From NCBI GenBank assembly GCA_013400115.1, contig VXBP01004064.1, positions 194-64,193 of the forward strand: a stretch of DNA of 64,000 nt. The letters run 5' to 3'. Origin of the DNA: Rhinopomastus cyanomelas (lineage: Eukaryota > Chordata > Aves > Bucerotiformes > Rhinopomastidae). The stretch's first letter is position 1. Each line of letters starts with the position of its first letter. Positions 46,640 through 57,258 of the stretch are shown piece after piece. The translations under genes and the position numbers were made by a program. The notes below the pieces were generated by a model. The model made no database searches. It was given only the letters and a program-made list of their open reading frames with translations, and was not told the origin of the DNA.

Positions 46640-47010
46640 TCGAATGATCTAGTCCAACACTCTGCAGAGGAGGTTCTCCTAGAGCAGATTTCACAGGAAC
46701 ACATCTAAGTAGGTTTTAAATGTCTCCAGAGATGGAGAATCCACAGCTCCCCTGGGCAGCCTGTTCCAGTGCTCCACTACCCTCACCATAAAAAAAGGCT
46801 TTTCTTTGTGTTCAGATTGAATCCCTTATATTCCAGTGTGTGCCCATTGTCTTTTCTCATCACAAAGAAGACTCTGGTCCCACTACCCAAGCAGTCACTT
46901 TTTAGATACTTCCAAGCAGTATTGAGATCTCCCATCAGTCTCCTCCTCTCCAGGCTAAACAGACCCAGGTCTCTCAGCCTCTCCTCATAAGGAGAGATGC
47001 TCCTCATAAG
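46640..47010 (-). mobile_element. CR1 LINE, type A-related, 370 bp
   Basis: The tail is missing and the UTR is shortened (GAATGATCTAGTCCAACACT). The minus frame at 46783-47013 keeps EERLRDLGLFSLERRRLMGDL and NTKKSLF-like codons. A poly-A-like run (AAAAAAGG, 46789) breaks the frame. Confidence 0.88.
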
Positions 47011-47484
47011 CATTAATTGCTTGTAAACAATCTCTTCAATGTGTCAGATGTGCTGAATCTCAGTGGCTTCCCCTCTCATAAAACCATAGTTTCACCACAG
47101 CTGTTCTTTTTAGGATTAAACCATGTGTTTTGTCTTCCTTTCCATGTCTACCAGTTCACAAACACAGATTTTTCAGACCTTTCTCACTTCAGTGCATTTG
47201 TGACTAGTAGAAAAGGAGACTACAGGATCTATATTCGATCTTGCTGACTGTCAAGTTGATTTGAAGTAGAGGAAGCCAAAGCAATAACTGAACCTCTAGA
47301 TGCAGTTAGTCATTTCACTGTAGATTGTAAGCAAAGCTTCAACATTTTTTACCGCAACGATGCCATGAACTTCAAAGGGATTGTTCTTTTATAGAAAATA
47401 TTCGCAGTCTTACACATTGTTAGGATTGAGGACTGAGTTTGTGGGCTTTTGGTAATAATTTTGCAATGCTACAGACTGAGGAAT

Positions 47485-48192
47485 GAGCAGCCCGGCAGAG
47501 AGGGACCTGTCAGTACTGATTGATGTCTGTCTGAACAGGAGCCAGCAGGGTGCCCAGGTGGCAAAAAAGGCCAGTAGCATCCTGGCTTGGATCAGGAATA
47601 ATGTTGCCAGCAGGACTAGGGATGTCATTCTTCCCTGTACTGGGCACTGGTGAGGACTCCCTTTGAGTACTGGGGGCAGCTCTGGGCCCCTCATTTCAAG
47701 AAAAAGATTGAGGGGCTGAAGTGGGTCCAGAGTGATCCTGCTGTAGCAGGGGGATTGGACTATATGATCTTTCGAGGTCCCTTCCAATCCCTAATGATTC
47801 TATGATTCTCTGATTCTATGAGATGAGGAGACTCAGGGGGAACCTTCTCCCTATCTCCAAATCCCTGAAGAGAGGTTGTAGTCAGATGGGGGATCAGGCT
47901 CTTCTCCCAGGCAGCTAGTGCCAGGATGAGAGGTCAGGGCCTGAAGGTGTCAGGGGAGGATTAGGTTGGATGTTAGGAAGCCCCTCTTCACAGAAAGGGT
48001 GATCAGACCCTGGAATGGACTGCCCGGGGCAGTGGTGGAGTCCCCATCCCTGGAGGTGTTTAAGGACAGACTGGCTGTGGTCCTCAGTGCCCTGGTGTGG
48101 CCAATGCGGTGATGTTAGGTCGTGGGCTAGGCTTGATGATCTTAAAGATCTTTTCCAGCCTCAACAATCCAGTGATTTCATGATTGTGTAAT
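47485..48192 (+). mobile_element. CR1 LINE, type D, interrupted by a younger tail
   Basis: The left part reads ERDLSVLIDVCLNRSQQGAQ-like through FEYWGQLWAPHFKKKIEGLKWVQ codons to about 47731. The right part resumes at about 47821 with a RLRGNLLPISKSLKRGCSQMGDQ-like reading and runs to a GATCTTAAAGATC...CCAGCCTCAACA UTR and a TGATTTCATGATTGTG end. Between them is a type A tail. Confidence 0.9.
47732..47820 (+). mobile_element. Nested CR1 3' end, type A, 89 bp
   Basis: The sequence starts with the hairpin CCTGC-TGTA-GCAGG (47737-47750) and ends in a GATTCTATGATTCTCTGATTCTATGA tandem tail. It splits the surrounding type D copy, so it arrived later. It is almost identical to the 40495-40566 copy. 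Confidence 0.9.
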
Positions 48193-48623
48193 TTTCCTTT
48201 TCTTTTTGTTTTCCGCTTTGCTTAGTTGTGACTATTAATCTGATGCTGTAACAGGGATCTTTTCTCATATTTTCTATTTGCTAGCAGCTAATGTACACAT
48301 ACATATAAAAGCAGGGTTCCAACTTGACAAACAAGTGTCTTAAACTTTCAGAGTGTCTTAAAAACATCATGGTTTTTGCTAACTGTCCGTGGAAAATATG
48401 AAAAGTTCCAGATGAAATTTGGGGGAAGGGAAAGAAAGTCACACACGTTATTAAACAGATTTCATCACCGCAGATTTAATGAAAGATGCACTGTGCTGAA
48501 CCTTGGCCTTTCATTACTTGGAAAAAACTCTTTATGCCTACACGAGAAAAATCAATAAGACTGAGACAGCCCATAACGCCCCAGCTTTAAAATTCAAGCG
48601 CAGTAAAATTATTTTCATTTACT
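48193..48623. other. Unique DNA, nothing recognised
   Basis: No transposon is visible. The texture resembles that of the following CR1-free block. Confidence 0.4.
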
Positions 48624-48671
48624 TCAGTTGTTATTAATCTATGCTTATTCAGTTTTGTTAATCTATGCTTA
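48624..48671 (+). repeat. Two-copy 24-bp tandem repeat
   Basis: TTAATCTATGCTTA occurs at 48634 and again at 48658, each preceded by a TCAGTT-containing segment. Confidence 0.75.
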
Positions 48672-49339
48672 AAAAGAATTCATTTCCCTGTGCGATAAGG
48701 ACAGCGACTGTTTTCCATCGCAAGTGAAACCACAATGAAATGACAGGAATACGGGCACCAACAAAGCATCAGAATCCTCCGATAGCTCTCAGAGAACATA
48801 TTGCTGAAATAAACGAGATTGTTTGTTGTCTGCAAAGCAGCTTTCTTCGAGAGAAATCTCAATTAAGGATATCTGTGAGATAGGGGCTGGATTTGTGCTA
48901 TCTGTTGGGGCACATCTTGATTGTTCAACCACTGCTCTTGTGGTGCACTTTGTATTTCTCTGGCTATTTATTCCTTCTCTTCATCCTATATTAACTTTAA
49001 GTTTAGAGAAGATAAAGATTTGATAGACTCTCATGAGTGCCCACACATTATGAAATATAAATAATGAGGATGCTCAGTTGCTAATTGTGTGGGAAATCTG
49101 GGTCATTAATCACTGACAACTCACCTGGAACTGGCAGCGAACGCACGGGCAATCTTTACACCTACCCGGAGAGTCTCTCAGTTTACTCCCTACTTCACAC
49201 ATTAGTCTGGCAAATTTTATGTGCATAGGAATTAATTATCACTTACAGTTTATATGATCCTGTTCTCTGACTAAAGCTGTCCTCCTGTGAATGTTACCCC
49301 TAATTTCAGATGTCTGCACTCTTGGTTTACACTTGTTAA
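48672..49339. other. CR1-free unique block
   Basis: Mixed composition with few simple runs (for example CAGCGAACGCACGGGCAATC near 49136). This could be conserved non-coding DNA, but one genome cannot show it. Confidence 0.35.
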
Positions 49340-49425
49340 TCAGCACTGGTGAGACTTAACTTTGAGTCCTGGGTACCGTTCTGGGCCCCTCATTTCAAGA
49401 GCGAGATTGAGGTGCTGGAGCAAAT
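49340..49425 (+). mobile_element. CR1 internal fragment, type D
   Basis: A TGETLTLSPGYRSGPLISRARLRCWS-like reading of the ALVRPHLEYWGQFWAPHF region, ~86 bases, with no UTR or tail. Confidence 0.78.
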
Positions 49426-49577
49426 TTTGGGGACATAGAGTAATTTTGTCTGTAATTTTGTTGGGGGTAGACCCTCACCTTGGCAAAGGTGGGCTATGGC
49501 AGTGCAGTGAACTATAACTCTTCTGCTTCAGTATTTTTAACACTGAAATCTGTTTATTATGAAGGAAATAACATCAA

Positions 49578-49822
49578 GGATAATAGAATGGCCAAGGCTG
49601 AAAGGGACCCTTAAAGATCATCTAGTTCCAACCCCCCTGCACAGGCAAGGACACCTTCACTACAGTAGGTCACTCAGGGTCCCAGCCAACCTGGCCTTCA
49701 ACACTTCCAGAGATGGGGCAGCCACCACTTCCTTGGGCAACTTGTTCGAGCATCTCACCATCCTCACAGGAAAGAATTTCTTCCTCCTGTCCAACCTCAG
49801 TCTCTCTACTTCTTTTCCAGGC
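49578..49822 (-). mobile_element. CR1 LINE, type C, 245 bp
   Basis: A complemented type C UTR (CTGAAAGGGACCCTTAAAGATC, then CCCCTGCACAGGCAAGGACA) is followed by the HWNRLPREV-like and LEVLKARLAGT-like ORF2 end. The first tail unit is ATAGAATGGCC. Confidence 0.92.
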
Positions 49823-50069
49823 TAACAGTCTTTGGTAAGAATGAGAAAATATTTTGCAGCTTATTTATATTTATGTTTGAATATCAGACTTGGGTCTATT
49901 TCCATTTCAACAGTCTGTTGTATAAGCAGAACAGTAAGATAGACGGACACAAACAAATGAAGATTACTTTTTACACCAGCATAGCATTCTCCTTGATGCA
50001 GAACAAACAGTGAAGATTTTGATCCCGCGCTCTCTAGTATCTTTCTTTACCACAAAGCAGCTGGATATT

Positions 50070-50463
50070 CACAGAATCAGAGAAGCTTTCAGGTTGGAAA
50101 AGACCCTCAGTACCATTGACTCCAACCATTAATGCTACTCCACCACTAGATGAGATCCCCCAACATCACATCTAAACAACCTTTAAATGGTGGCCCAACT
50201 CCTTCCCTGGGCAGCCTGTTCCAGTGTCTGACTACACTCTGTGTGAAAAAATGGTTTCTAATGCCCAGTCTAACCCTCCCCTGGTACAGTTTGAAGCCCT
50301 TCCATCTTGTTCTATTGCTGATCAACTGTAAGAAGAAAACAGTACCCACCTCTTCTACTAGGTTCTTTCAGGTAGTCATAGAGAGTGAGAAGCCTCCTTT
50401 CCTTCCAACTAAAGAGCCCCAGCTCTTTCAATCATTCCTTATAAGATTTATTCTCCAGGCCCT
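50070..50463 (-). mobile_element. CR1 LINE, type F, 394 bp
   Basis: The complemented end GAATCAGAGAAGCTTTCAGG, then UTR and the minus frame 50146-50349 with ISNRTRWKGFKL, IRNHFFTQSVVRHWNRLPREG and VMLGDLI. It stops in a NDSLRELGLFSWKERRLLTLYDYL-like block and is joined to another CR1 piece. Confidence 0.9.
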
Positions 50464-50650
50464 TTTGAAGCTTGCCCTCCTCTCCACCCCCTTTCCCCTT
50501 GTCCCATCACTACACACCCATGTCAAAAGCCCTCTCCCAGCTTTCTTGTAGCCCCCTTCAGAGATTGGAAAGCTGCTAGAATGACACCTGAGAGCATCCT
50601 CTTCTCCAGGCTCAACAACCCCAACTTTCTCAGCCTGACCTTATAGGATA
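50464..50650 (-). mobile_element. CR1 fragment, type C, joined end to end
   Basis: It re-enters CR1 at the SDGTRGKGGGEEGKL-like region and runs 5'-ward through ATRKLGEGFDMGV-like and LRKLGLLSLEKRMLSGV-like codons. It has no UTR of its own because it abuts the 5' end of the type F copy. Confidence 0.82.
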
Positions 50651-50749
50651 TTCAAGGATAAGACAACCTGAGAAAACAAGCAAGAAATACCAATTGTGTT
50701 CACAGTTTTTAGTGAAAAAAATTGAAAAGTCACCAAGTTTTCTCATAGG

Positions 50750-50818
50750 TATCAATAAAATGCACTTCCAGCTATCAATAAGATGCACTACCAGTTATCA
50801 ATAAGATGTACTACCAGT
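50750..50818 (+). repeat. 23-bp tandem repeat, three copies
   Basis: Three head-to-tail units of TATCAATAAGATGCACTACC plus AGT start at 50750, 50773 and 50796. Units 2 and 3 differ at one base; unit 1 differs from unit 2 at three. Confidence 0.92.
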
Positions 50819-51324
50819 TGAATAAACCAGATGTTTAATTGGAAAAGAAAACAGTAAGTCTGATGTTTTACACACTAGGCTGAAATGTAGAAAACCTGGA
50901 CTTAATTTCTGAATTCAGCATTCCTCTCTCTACGCTAATATACTTGTGCATATTTTTTGACTATGATCCAGTCTTCTGCTAATTCTTCCAGTGTTCCAAG
51001 AATTCACCCTGGATCAGGTCCTTCCTTATCTAGCTGAGAGAACTGTGCTTTGTCCCTTTAACCTTGAAAATCTTCTGTTTACCTTTTTTTTTTGCAGGTA
51101 ATGCATCTTTCACAGTTATGTTGTGGATACAGCTGCTCACAAGTTAGTCTGCTGGAAACCTGTAACCATCAAATGCTCTGTATCTCAGGTGTGCATCTTA
51201 CCTTGGGTCTAGAAGGATCCACCCTCACCAGAAATTGATAACCTGCAATAAATCTTAAGTTTAATTCTCCTTTTGGCCTATGACACTGGGAAGAGGTCTG
51301 GAAAACAGGCCCTATGTGTAATGT

Positions 51325-51714
51325 CAGAGAGAACTGGGATTATTCAATCTAGAGAAGAGGAGGCTGAGAGGAGACCTTCTTGCTCTCTACAACTACCTGA
51401 AAGGAGGTTGTAGAGAGGCCGGTGCTGATCTCTTCTCCCAAATTACTAATGATAGGACAAGGGGAAATGGCTTCAAGTTGCATCAGGGGAGGTTTAGATT
51501 GGATTTTAGGAAGAAGTTCTTTCCTGAGAGAGTGGTTGGGCGCTGAAACAGGCTGCCCAGCGAGATGGTGGAGTCCCCATCCGTGGAAGTGTTTAGAAAC
51601 AGAATAGCTGGAGCATTTGAGGCCGTGGTCTAGGGATTAGGGAGATGTTGGGATGAGGGAGGGGCTTGATGATCCTGGAGATCCTTTCCAGCCATGATAA
51701 TTCTATGATCCTAA
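51325..51714 (+). mobile_element. CR1 LINE, type B, 390 bp
   Basis: A REPGLFNLEKRRLRGDLLALYNYLKGGC-like start, then NDRTRGNGFKLHQGRFRLDF-like and PERVVGR* codons, and a UTR ending in CCAGCCATGATAATTCTATGATCC. The frame is interrupted. It is similar to 61602-61915 and in opposite orientation to 44730-45175. Confidence 0.92.
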
Positions 51715-51740
51715 GTGCAGATGGCACATGACAGCACCAG

Positions 51741-52620
51741 TGTTGGCACTATAACACATCCTGAGACAGCAGGACATGGAACCTAGACTATTTGTGGGGT
51801 TGCCCAGCTACCCAGTCACAGAGGAGAGTAAGTGACATGGGCTGAGCAGTGAGTTGTTTAGTCCAGCTACCCTGTTTATCCTGTGTGTCCCTTACATGGC
51901 TGTGCCTTGAGGCACAATCACAATAAGAGAAGACGTCTTCAGCCAGAGCTAACACATCCATTGTCTAGAGGTAATATTGCCTTAGGAAGTGGAGACATCC
52001 CCAGTAAATCTCCTGTTGAAACAAAAGTGTCTCTGGAATGGCTTGGAGCCCCAGAAAGCTGGTAAGCCAATGGCCCATCAGAAAGTGCTTGTACTACATT
52101 CATTGTTTTGACTATGGACTCATGTTTCAGACACACACGCAGAGGATATAAAAATCAGTCAGATACAGACTGAAAACAGAGAAGAAGCAAAGGGTAACAG
52201 GGACGATACCCCAGAACCTGACACCAAAGACTGAAAGGGGCATCGACTGACTTCTCCTTCTCCTCTTGATCTAACTCTGTGGGTAAGAACTCTGCCTCTT
52301 GTTGTAACCATATGGCTTCTACGCTAATTTGTCTATCTATGTCCTTTAAATTGTTTGTAACCATATTGCTTCTGTGTCCATTGTCTATTTTGTACCCCTT
52401 ACGGGCACACGCTGCTTCTGCAAATTAATCTTATCTCCGACAATCTAACGAATGTATATAAAGTTGTTTGTGAACAATAAATGATACTATTTTATAATAC
52501 AGTTTGGATTTTACTCTCATTTCCAACTGACATTTGCATTAAGGTCTAAACTCAGCCACCCCTAGCCCCTCCATCTGTAAGGACTGGGCTGGAATGCAAG
52601 GGGGTTTAGCCTTAAGGAAA
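51741..52620 (+). mobile_element. LTR-like segment, boundaries uncertain
   Basis: A TATA-like TATAAAAA at 52147-52154 and a polyadenylation signal AATAAA at 52476-52481 sit ~330 bases apart, followed by a short U5-like stretch (CAGCCACCCCTAGCCCCTCC). This is the layout of an avian retroviral LTR. Terminal repeats and a target duplication were not found, so a gene promoter with terminator, or chance, stays possible. Confidence 0.4.
52299..52396 (+). repeat. 52-bp imperfect tandem duplication
   Basis: TTGTTGTAACCATATGGCTT at 52299 recurs as TTGTTTGTAACCATATTGCT at 52351. GTCTATCTATGTCC and GTCTATTTTGTACC follow at the same offset of 52 bases. It lies between the TATA-like and AATAAA motifs of the LTR-like segment. 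Confidence 0.75.
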
Positions 52621-53461
52621 TTTACCTAGTTCCCACCCCCTACTCGCTGCCTTTTCACCCAACACCTGAGATTTTACAGGTGAGGGTGGTTTTGATACTT
52701 CCTTATGCAATTATGTGCATTGACCCTTCTTTTTATGAAGAAATTGAATGACAGAGCTGCAAACACAAGTTCAGTAGCAGTGCTATGGGGTTCCCACTCT
52801 TCTGCACAGCCATATGTGTGTGTGACAGCGCTGCTGAGTGTTGGCTGTCCCTGAGTTCATGGGAGCCTCTAGGTGACAGCACCAGCTGAGCATGAAAAGA
52901 GAAGTAATCGGGAGAAAGCAGCAACATCCTTTAAACTTAAACACCCATCAAAGAAAAAACATTTGATGCACTATCCTCACAGATTTCTGATTTGAAGGTG
53001 AGATTCAGATTCCATGCACAGACACAGGACAACCTTTTCAGCAGCCAGCTAAGTTGATGTCAGCATAGGGTAAGATATAATGAGTGCTGTAACACCTGCA
53101 GGACTTTTAAAGCAGTTGCAACTGGATGCAAGCCAAAAATACCTGTGGCATAACACAGGGTGTCTGTAATGTACAGTAACCCAAAATATTTTGAAGACGT
53201 CAGATCAAGGAAAGTGCATACCCACGCTACTGACAGCATTTTCAAATCACAGTGACATCTAACCCTCATGAATATAAAGCTGTGTCTTCCTTTGGTTTCC
53301 TGTGCCACTTCATGCAGGTTTTCAGCAAAGAGCTTGTGAGATACCAGAGTCTTGTCTGGCTTTATCCAACTGAGCTTTCATGCAGGGTACTCACTTTTAT
53401 CACATTTATTATCTGTCATATTTGCTGCTACAATCAATAAGGAGGACATCTATGCAAATGA

Positions 53462-54191
53462 AATATGGGTCGGTATTGGAACCAGTACTACTCAGTCTAT
53501 TCATTAATGACTTGGATGAGGGATTAGAGTCACTGTCAGCAAGTTTGCTGATGACACAAAGATAGGAGGAGTAGCCAACACCCCAGCAGGCTGTGCTGCC
53601 ATTCAGCGGGACCTGGACAGGCCAGAGAGTTGTGTGGTGAGACACTGAATGAACTAGAACAAGGGCAGTGCAAAGTCTGGCATCTGGACAAGAACAACCC
53701 CAGGTACAAGGATAGGTTGAGGACTGACCTGTTTTAGAGCAGTGTAGGAGAAAGGGACCTGGGGGTCATGGTGGCCAGCAGGATGACCATGAGCCAGCAC
53801 TATGCCCTTGTGGCCAAGAAGGCCAGTGGCATCCTGGGGTAGATTAGAAAGCGTATGGTTAGTAGATGGAGAGAGGTTCTTCTGCCCCTCTCCTCTGCCC
53901 TGCTGAGACCACGTCTGGAATATTGTGTCCAGTTCTGGGCCCCTCAGTTCCAGAAGGACACACAACTGCACATTCTCAGCAATATGAAGAGGAACTTCTT
54001 CACAGTGAGGGTGACAGAGCACTGGAACAGGCTGCCCAGGGAGGTTGTGGAGTCTCCTTCTCTGCAGACATTTAAAACCTGCCTGGACATGTTCCTGTGC
54101 AACTTGATCTACATGATTCTGCTCTGGCAGGGGTGCTCTGGACTGGATGATCTTTTAAGGTCACTTACAGTCCCTAATGTTCTGTGATTCT
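53462..54191 (+). mobile_element. CR1 LINE, type A, 730 bp with internal deletion
   Basis: It starts at the GSVLEPVLLSLFINDLDEG box. FADD is present at 53544-53555 but a small loss just upstream shifts its frame. It is intact through KKASGILG and LEYCVQFW to KDTQL near 53965, then jumps to NMKRNFFTVRVTEHWNRLP, losing ~240 bases. It ends in CNLI, a stop at once re-opened by a one-base change (CTACATG), the UTR and GTTCTGTGATTCTG. Confidence 0.94.
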
Positions 54192-54768
54192 GGGCTTTTC
54201 AGTGCTGAGCCCAGTCACATAGCTTGCAAGAGGTCACTTTATAACCGCTACACATTCAATACAGGCTGCAACATTTTGCTGTTGAAGCATAAGCTTCAAC
54301 AAACTGTTTCCCAGATTATGCTGTTGAAAAAAAGTGGTGAAATTATAGGAAGGCATACTTTGTCATAGCCTGTGGTTTTAATCTAATCATAGGAGTAATA
54401 GATTATTTCTCACCTCATATAAAAATAATCAATAAAACCTGCAATTTCCCATGTTCAGGGGCCTGGTAGAAATGACAAAGGAAACAAAAGGAGACAAGCA
54501 CTGCAAAAGAAACTAATGAGCAGAAGATCAAACCTGAAGTCTTTAAATCTTCATAGACAGCTCTCTGAGGAGCAGAGAAAGGAAATATTTCTTGATTTAT
54601 GTTTAACAGGATGTGGCTCAATTTCCTCTCATATTACGAGGACTCAGTAAAACAACTTAATTATAGCTTCTATTTTAAGTCTGTGACAAGGGATCTTGTT
54701 TTTATCAGGCATGGTTTATAACTAACACCCTAGGTTAGCATTATTCTTTACTGTGCTTCTGAAATACC

Positions 54769-54853
54769 AGTTATCCTTCAGATATTAACAAGTTACCTTC
54801 TAGATATTAATATTACAGGAATAGTTACCATATAGATATTAACATTATAGGTC
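54769..54853 (+). repeat. 32-bp tandem repeat, about 2.7 copies
   Basis: Units start at 54769 (short), 54791 and 54823. Each carries AGTTA followed by AGATATTAA and, in the longer two, ATTAC/ATAGG-type ends. It lies 90 bases before a CR1 copy. Confidence 0.75.
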
Positions 54854-54939
54854 AAACCTGTTTTTGTCATGTTCTTTGTGTTCAGAAAAGATCTAGCAAA
54901 AGTCTTTAACTTGCCAAATACACCAAGTTAAATCATCCA

Positions 54940-55220
54940 CAGGGTTGCTCTTCTCACAAGTAACAAGGGACAGTAGAAAATGGGCTCCAGTTGTGCCAGG
55001 GAAGTTTAGGTTTGTCATGAGGAAAAAATTATTTATTGAAAGAGTGAACAGGTCTTGGAATAGGCTGCCCAGGGAAGAGTAAAATTGCCACCCATGCACA
55101 TGTTTAAAAGCTTAGGGCCACGGTTTAGCAGTGGTCTTGGGGCAACTTGGTTAATGCTTGGACTCGATGATCTTTTAGGTTTTTTCCTACATGAATAGTT
55201 CTATGATTCCATGAATTCAT
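54940..55220 (+). mobile_element. Old CR1 3' end, 280 bp
   Basis: SSPVVTRDSRKWAPVVPGKFRF-like start, then SWNRLPREE-like codons and an AGGGCCACGGTTTAGCAGTG UTR. It ends CTTGGACTCGATGATCTTTT...ATAGTTCTATGATTCCATGAATTC. This belongs to the old group with a GGTTTAGTGGTG UTR. Confidence 0.88.
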
Positions 55221-56671
55221 ATTGCATCCCTTGACTATATGATCAGAAGAGTCCAAGGCATTGGTTTTTTCAATGTTTATTTGGGTTTCTTAATCATTTG
55301 ATGGATAGTTTGACTGCTGAAAGCATTTATATCTTTGTTATGTATAGCTAGTCAAACAAAAGCTATGTATTTTAATGAAGTAAAATAGAAAACAATACTG
55401 GAACAACATAGAAAAAGGCAGAACTAAAGCTTTACTAAAGCCAGAGTAACTTTCAAATTAAGAAATAATGTTGTACCATGTTAAATTCTCCCTTTCCTAA
55501 TCAGATCAGACCTGCAGCTTATACATTTCACATCTGTTTCTACTGAAAGGAAGGCAGAGCCTGTTGCTGTGTATTTTTCTAGCGCCTGACAAAATGAAAT
55601 TGAGCTCAGCTCACTGGAGGACTACTCCTCATTTGGAGGATGCCAAATGCTCCGGAAACATTCTTCAACTTGTTGTCAATCACAATCATTGATGACAATT
55701 ACAGCAGTCAATAACTGATGGCTGTTAGGTCACTTCATACAAAAGAATCTGCAAAGCACTACAATCTGTTCTTGTAATTTATAACGATGATAATTAATAC
55801 TAACAACTAACAGTAATAATAATGTGTTATCTGTAGATGCCTCACCTAAAGAAATTCTACAAATGTGTTTACTAATGTTTAAAATTAAACCTTTCTTAAA
55901 AATTGGACCTGAAGCCTAAGAAGATTTATGTGCCCTGAAGTCTGCAGCAGCTGTTTAAAATTTACTGAATGTTAATACCAAGAATTTAAGGATCCCCTTA
56001 CAGCTATTATCATAATTTATACGGCAGTTGAGGGAAATAAGCCGTCACCTGAAAACCCATACAGAGCACAATTACAGCTTCCAAAATGAGGAATACTTTG
56101 CAGGCAGGTACACGCAGCTCTTCTGACTTGTGTTTTGCAACCAATTACGTCTTGTGCCAAAAGGAAGTGAAGACAGCTTCTCTCCAGTATTGGGATTTCA
56201 CTTAAGCGTGTTTCTCCCTTTCTGAATAAAGCCAGAAATTAGCCTAACAACATTGAAATTCTGCCCTTATATATCTGCACAAAATCCCATAAACACTTTA
56301 AGTCCTAAGAGAGACTGCTGCTTCTCAGAGCCATAATGATCTTGGTGTGAATGCATCAGCTAAGAGAACCGTGCAAAAAAAATTGTATTCTCTTATTTCC
56401 CTTCTCAGATTTTTCTCATGAATTAGTTAGAGGACTGAACACTTGAAACCAGGGCTGAGTAGTGCTTAATAACATCCGTGATTTAAAAATAAAATAGAAA
56501 CCCATACGTTCAGCTCAGACTTCTTCAGACCTCTAAATATAAGTAGGTAATTGTTTCGTGCTGCTTCTGTTGTAAGTGGGTAAGAATTTTTGCAGGCCAG
56601 TTCAGGTTTTATTTGGGCTGAATTGCTTTCTGGATGTGTCTCTCTTTGTGGACTGTAAGAGAGATCATTGA
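55221..56671. other. CR1-free unique block, 1.45 kb
   Basis: No transposon is visible. Sequences such as ATTACAGCAGTCAATAACTG (about 55698) and CGGCAGTTGAGGGAAATAAG (about 56023) have the texture of conserved non-coding DNA. This is only an impression. Confidence 0.35.
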
Positions 56672-56890
56672 ACATAATCACTGAACAGTTTCAGCTGGAA
56701 GAGACCTTCAAGATCATCAAGTCCAACATTTTCCTAGCCCTATAAGCACCACTAAACCTTGTCCCCCAACGAAATATCTACTCTTCTCTTAAACACCTCC
56801 AAGGATGGAGACTCAACCTCCTCCCTGGGCAGGCTGTTGCAGTGCCTGACAATCCTGTCAGGAATGAAATTCTTCCCAACATCCAAAAGT
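56672..56890 (-). mobile_element. CR1 LINE, type F, 220 bp
   Basis: Complemented tail remains (AACATAATCACTGAACAGTT), a UTR with CAAGATCATCAAGTCCAACA, then a LGRNFIPDRIVRHCNSLPREEV-like minus reading. It is 5' truncated near ATCCAAAAG. Confidence 0.87.
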
Positions 56891-57162
56891 TTATTGTCTA
56901 AGTTAGGGTAAGCCAAATCTGGGACCTAGTGAACGCAGGTTATCATATTAACTGTAGTCATACTAAACCTTTAAACTAATAGGTATTTAGGGAAACAAAT
57001 TTGCATACAGACAAGTAAACACAAACCATACTTTTAAAAAATATCCCTGTAAATTCTTTGTGGATCTTAAACGTGATTTTAATAATTAAAGCACCATTTC
57101 TGAAGTGAGTGAAAATAGTAAGAGATCGAGGCCAGTCAACAGCAACTGATGACAAAAGGAAG

Positions 57163-57258
57163 ATCACAGAATCACAGAAAATTAAGGATTGGAAGGAATC
57201 TCGAAAGATCATACAGTCCAATCCCCCTGCTAGAGCAGGATCATCTAGATCAAGGCCA
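57163..57258 (-). mobile_element. CR1 3' end, type A, 96 bp
   Basis: Complemented AATCACAGAATCACAG tail, near-consensus UTR and perfect hairpin at 57226-57239. It stops right after the ORF2 stop-codon region. Confidence 0.92.

Noticed and set aside
50750..50818. Regular 23-bp repeats considered as a CRISPR array
   Set aside because: The units are contiguous with no spacers and the genome is vertebrate.
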